A DNA stretch of 64,000 bases from Bradyrhizobium sp. 4 (GTDB taxonomy: Bacteria > Pseudomonadota > Alphaproteobacteria > Rhizobiales > Xanthobacteraceae): NCBI RefSeq assembly GCF_023100905.1, contig NZ_CP064687.1, positions 62,001-126,000 of the forward strand, in the 5' to 3' direction. Within the stretch, counting starts at the first letter, position 1, and each line of letters begins with the position of its first letter. Below, piece after piece: positions 62,323-64,000 of the stretch. The notes beneath the pieces are model-generated. The model was not told the DNA's origin and made no database searches. It saw only the letters and a program-made list of their open reading frames with translations. Both the position numbers and the translations under genes were made by a program.

Positions 62323-63384
62323 ATGTTCAGCAAGCCTTGCGAATTAGCACGCCGCCTCGCGCGCGAGGCCGAGGCGGTGTGCCGACACTATCTCTCCAAT
62401 GGAAAGAGGGAGGGGCGGTACTGGCTGGTCGGCGATGTCCACAACGCCCCAGGGCGCTCACTGTTCGTGCGGCTCCAGGACTCACGGAAAGGCTCCGCCG
62501 GAAAATGGACTGACGCCGCAACCGGGGAACATGGCGATCTCCTCGACGTCATCCGTGAAACCTGCGGCTTGCGCGATTTCCGGGAGGTCGCAGAGGAGGC
62601 GAGGCGCTTTCTGAGGCTGGCTCGTACTGAACCGGAACTCGTCCCGAAACCCGTTCGTCCGTTAGGACCGGCCGGATCGCAAGACGCGGCAAGACGGCTC
62701 TTTATGAGATCGCAACCGATCGAGGGGACGCTGGCCGAGACATATTTGCAGCGTCGCGGGATCGCCCACCTGCACCATGGTGGCAGCCTGCGTTTCCATC
62801 CGCGCTGCTATTATCGGCCCGACGAACACCTGCCAGCCGAGACCTGGCCGGCGATGATCGCCTGCGTCACGGATCTCGAAGGCAGGATCACTGGCGTGCA
62901 TCGCACCTGGCTCGACCCTGACGGCTTTGATCGCATTCGGCTGGGCAAAGCTCCGATCGATACGCCGCGACGCGCGATGGGCGATCTCCTGGGGAACGCG
63001 GTTCGCTTCGGCGTGCTGGACGACGTGCTCGCTGCCGGCGAGGGAATCGAAACCATGCTGTCGCTACGTTACGTGTTGCCGATAATGCCAATGCTGGCTG
63101 CGCTCTCGGCCAATCATCTCTCCGCCATGGTTCTTCCGACCGGGCTGCGCCGGCTCTACATCGCCCGCGATGTCGATGCCGCTGGCGATGCGGTGCAGGC
63201 GACCCTCAGCCAGCGCGCAGCGGACGCCGGCATTGAAGCGGTCACGCTGTCGCCCCGGCTGGGCGACTTCAACGAAGATCTGCATGTCTTCGGTGTCCAT
63301 GCTCTCCAAGCAGCGTTGCAGCTCCAGCTCGTGCCAGAGGACGTCGTTCGCTTCCTGCATCCCTCGACTGTACCCGCGGAATAG
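62323..63384 (+). CDS. Toprim-domain primase-like protein (DUF7146 type)
   Basis: 353 residues. The N-terminal part LCRHYLSNG-like region (AVCRHYLSNGKREGRYWLVGDVHNAPGRSLFVRL, GKWTDAATGEHGDLLDVIRETCGL) is a zinc-less primase N-domain of plasmid replication/VirE-like proteins. A central AETYLQRRGI and LRFHPRCYY, then MIACVTDLEGRITGVHRTWLDP and a Toprim-like core DVLAAGEGIETMLSLRYVLPIMPMLAALSANHL (Glu) with LYIARDVDAAGDAV (D-x-D) follow. Likely makes primers for conjugative or replicative DNA synthesis. Start overlaps the preceding remnant stop. Confidence 0.85.
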   Translation: MFSKPCELARRLAREAEAVCRHYLSNGKREGRYWLVGDVHNAPGRSLFVRLQDSRKGSAGKWTDAATGEHGDLLDVIRETCGLRDFREVAEEARRFLRLARTEPELVPKPVRPLGPAGSQDAARRLFMRSQPIEGTLAETYLQRRGIAHLHHGGSLRFHPRCYYRPDEHLPAETWPAMIACVTDLEGRITGVHRTWLDPDGFDRIRLGKAPIDTPRRAMGDLLGNAVRFGVLDDVLAAGEGIETMLSLRYVLPIMPMLAALSANHLSAMVLPTGLRRLYIARDVDAAGDAVQATLSQRAADAGIEAVTLSPRLGDFNEDLHVFGVHALQAALQLQLVPEDVVRFLHPSTVPAE

Positions 63385-63714
63385 CTTCCGGTCCTTGATC
63401 GACGTCGATCGGCCAGTCATAGGCGAGGCCAATACCGGAAGAGGACGCGACCTCGGCCTTCTAGAGAGCGATCGGACGGCAGGCGGAGCGCGCCGGCAAT
63501 GGCTACGGCCGGCTATTTTCCGCCGCGCGCCAGTGATGTGAAGACACATCATTGGGTTCGCCGCGCGCTTTGCATCGCGAAGCAAAATAGCCGGCCTCCG
63601 CCATCCTCCGCTGCCGCTTCGGCCCTTTCGGGTTCTGGCACGCTTCGGCCGCCGTCAGAGGATCGCCACGAAGGCGGCGATAGTCGCGGCCGATCCGGCA
63701 AAGGACCTCTTCCC
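63385..63714. other. intergenic region, no gene
   Basis: About 330 bases between the Toprim and DUF2493 genes. GGCCGGCTATTTT and AAAATAGCCGGCC (about 63509 and 63583) form an inverted repeat with a wide spacer. No coding frame supported. Confidence 0.5.
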
Positions 63715-64000
63715 ATGACCGACCATGACGACGTCGAACCGCTGCACAACTCTTCTCCGACCGACCAAGTCATCACCGAACTCCAGCTCTTCGGCTATCA
63801 CCCCTTCGACGACCAGCCCGATCCAAGACCGCTCCCAGAGGGCAAGATGGTTGGCGGCGCCGTCGCCGATATCTTCGACGCCCTGGTCGCGACCTTGAGC
63901 GACACCCGGCTTGAGCCGGACCTTGACGATCTGCTCTGGTCGACCGTCAACCTGTTCCATCGTGCCGTCGAGCGCGTCGAAAGGCAGCTCGATAACAACG
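63715..64000 (+). CDS. DUF2493-domain protein, N-terminal part (runs off the window)
   Basis: 95 codons visible: MTDHDDVEPLHNSSPTDQVITELQLFGYHPFDDQPDPRPLPEGKMVGGAVADIFDALVATLSDTRLEPDLDDLLWSTVNLFHRAVERVERQLDNN. This matches the N-terminal extension of the roughly 300-residue DUF2493 proteins (a SLOG/Rossmann-like C-terminal domain is expected beyond the edge). Part of the same ICE backbone as ardC, parB and Toprim. Function unknown. Confidence 0.8.
   Translation, partial: MTDHDDVEPLHNSSPTDQVITELQLFGYHPFDDQPDPRPLPEGKMVGGAVADIFDALVATLSDTRLEPDLDDLLWSTVNLFHRAVERVERQLDNN

Noticed and set aside
1..64000. CRISPR array, tRNA or rRNA genes
   Set aside because: No regularly spaced repeats with spacers were seen, and no cloverleaf-like or rRNA sequence was noticed by eye.
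1..64000. nod boxes or TtsI boxes expected in a rhizobial symbiosis island
   Set aside because: Scanned intergenic regions for the nod-box and tts-box cores and found no convincing match; a weight-matrix scan would be needed to exclude weak ones.

Overview
The window reads as accessory, symbiosis-island-like DNA of an alphaproteobacterium, most likely a Bradyrhizobium or close relative. Pointers are an Omp2b-type rhizobial porin, a GcrA-family protein, DUF3551 and other small exported proteins typical of Bradyrhizobiaceae, a repABC replicon with its parS sites, nadABC and bioBFDA operons (vitamin operons of this kind are known from the Mesorhizobium loti symbiosis island), a BioR-type biotin regulator, and many IS scars and broken genes. 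No nod, nif or type III secretion genes, rRNA, tRNA or CRISPR array were seen.

Layout. 0-5.4 kb: partial peptide-type solute-binding protein, phosphonopyruvate hydrolase with a LysR regulator, and a porin. 5.6-8.2 kb: a ParB-like remnant and a winged-helix/nucleotidyltransferase pair that looks like a toxin-antitoxin module. 8.8-12.7 kb: a complete repABC cassette (minus strand) with an antisense RNA locus and three identical parS palindromes, followed by a RHE_PE00001/DUF1612 gene. 17.3-21 kb: nadABC. 21.7-25.1 kb: MarR regulator and small proteins. 25.2-27.9 kb: a complete IS66 element with 24-bp inverted repeats and an 8-bp target duplication that splits a 49-codon ORF. 28-35.3 kb: small, mostly exported or membrane proteins, a cupin, and an IS3 scrap abutting a DNA-ligase (LigD) C-terminal scrap. 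35.5-39.1 kb: a HipB-HipA fusion, a frameshifted gene and a small secreted protein. 39.4-48.3 kb: panC remnant, pabA/pabB, bioR and the bioB-panD-bioF-bioD-bioA operon with BioR boxes. 48.9-52.9 kb: a small membrane-peptide pair, a two-gene Rad50-like ATPase module and a secreted nuclease. 53.7-64 kb: an ICE/plasmid-like backbone (ardC, parB-like, Toprim primase-like, DUF2493) in which ardC is cut into three pieces by two different recombinase-in-trio (RIT) elements.

How the parts work together. nadABC makes nicotinate mononucleotide from aspartate. bioFADB completes biotin from a pimeloyl thioester, with panD (beta-alanine for pantothenate) in the same operon. pabAB feeds folate. The region is therefore a vitamin-prototrophy cassette beside replication/partition genes, mobile elements and probable toxin-antitoxin or defence modules. 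The strongest unusual signal is the double RIT insertion: the three ardC pieces rejoin in one frame to about 318 codons, each RIT element has long matching terminal repeats, and a palindrome lies at one end of each element. The Rad50-like ATPase with a small overlapping partner and the single-chain HipB-HipA are the best candidates for undescribed functional systems.
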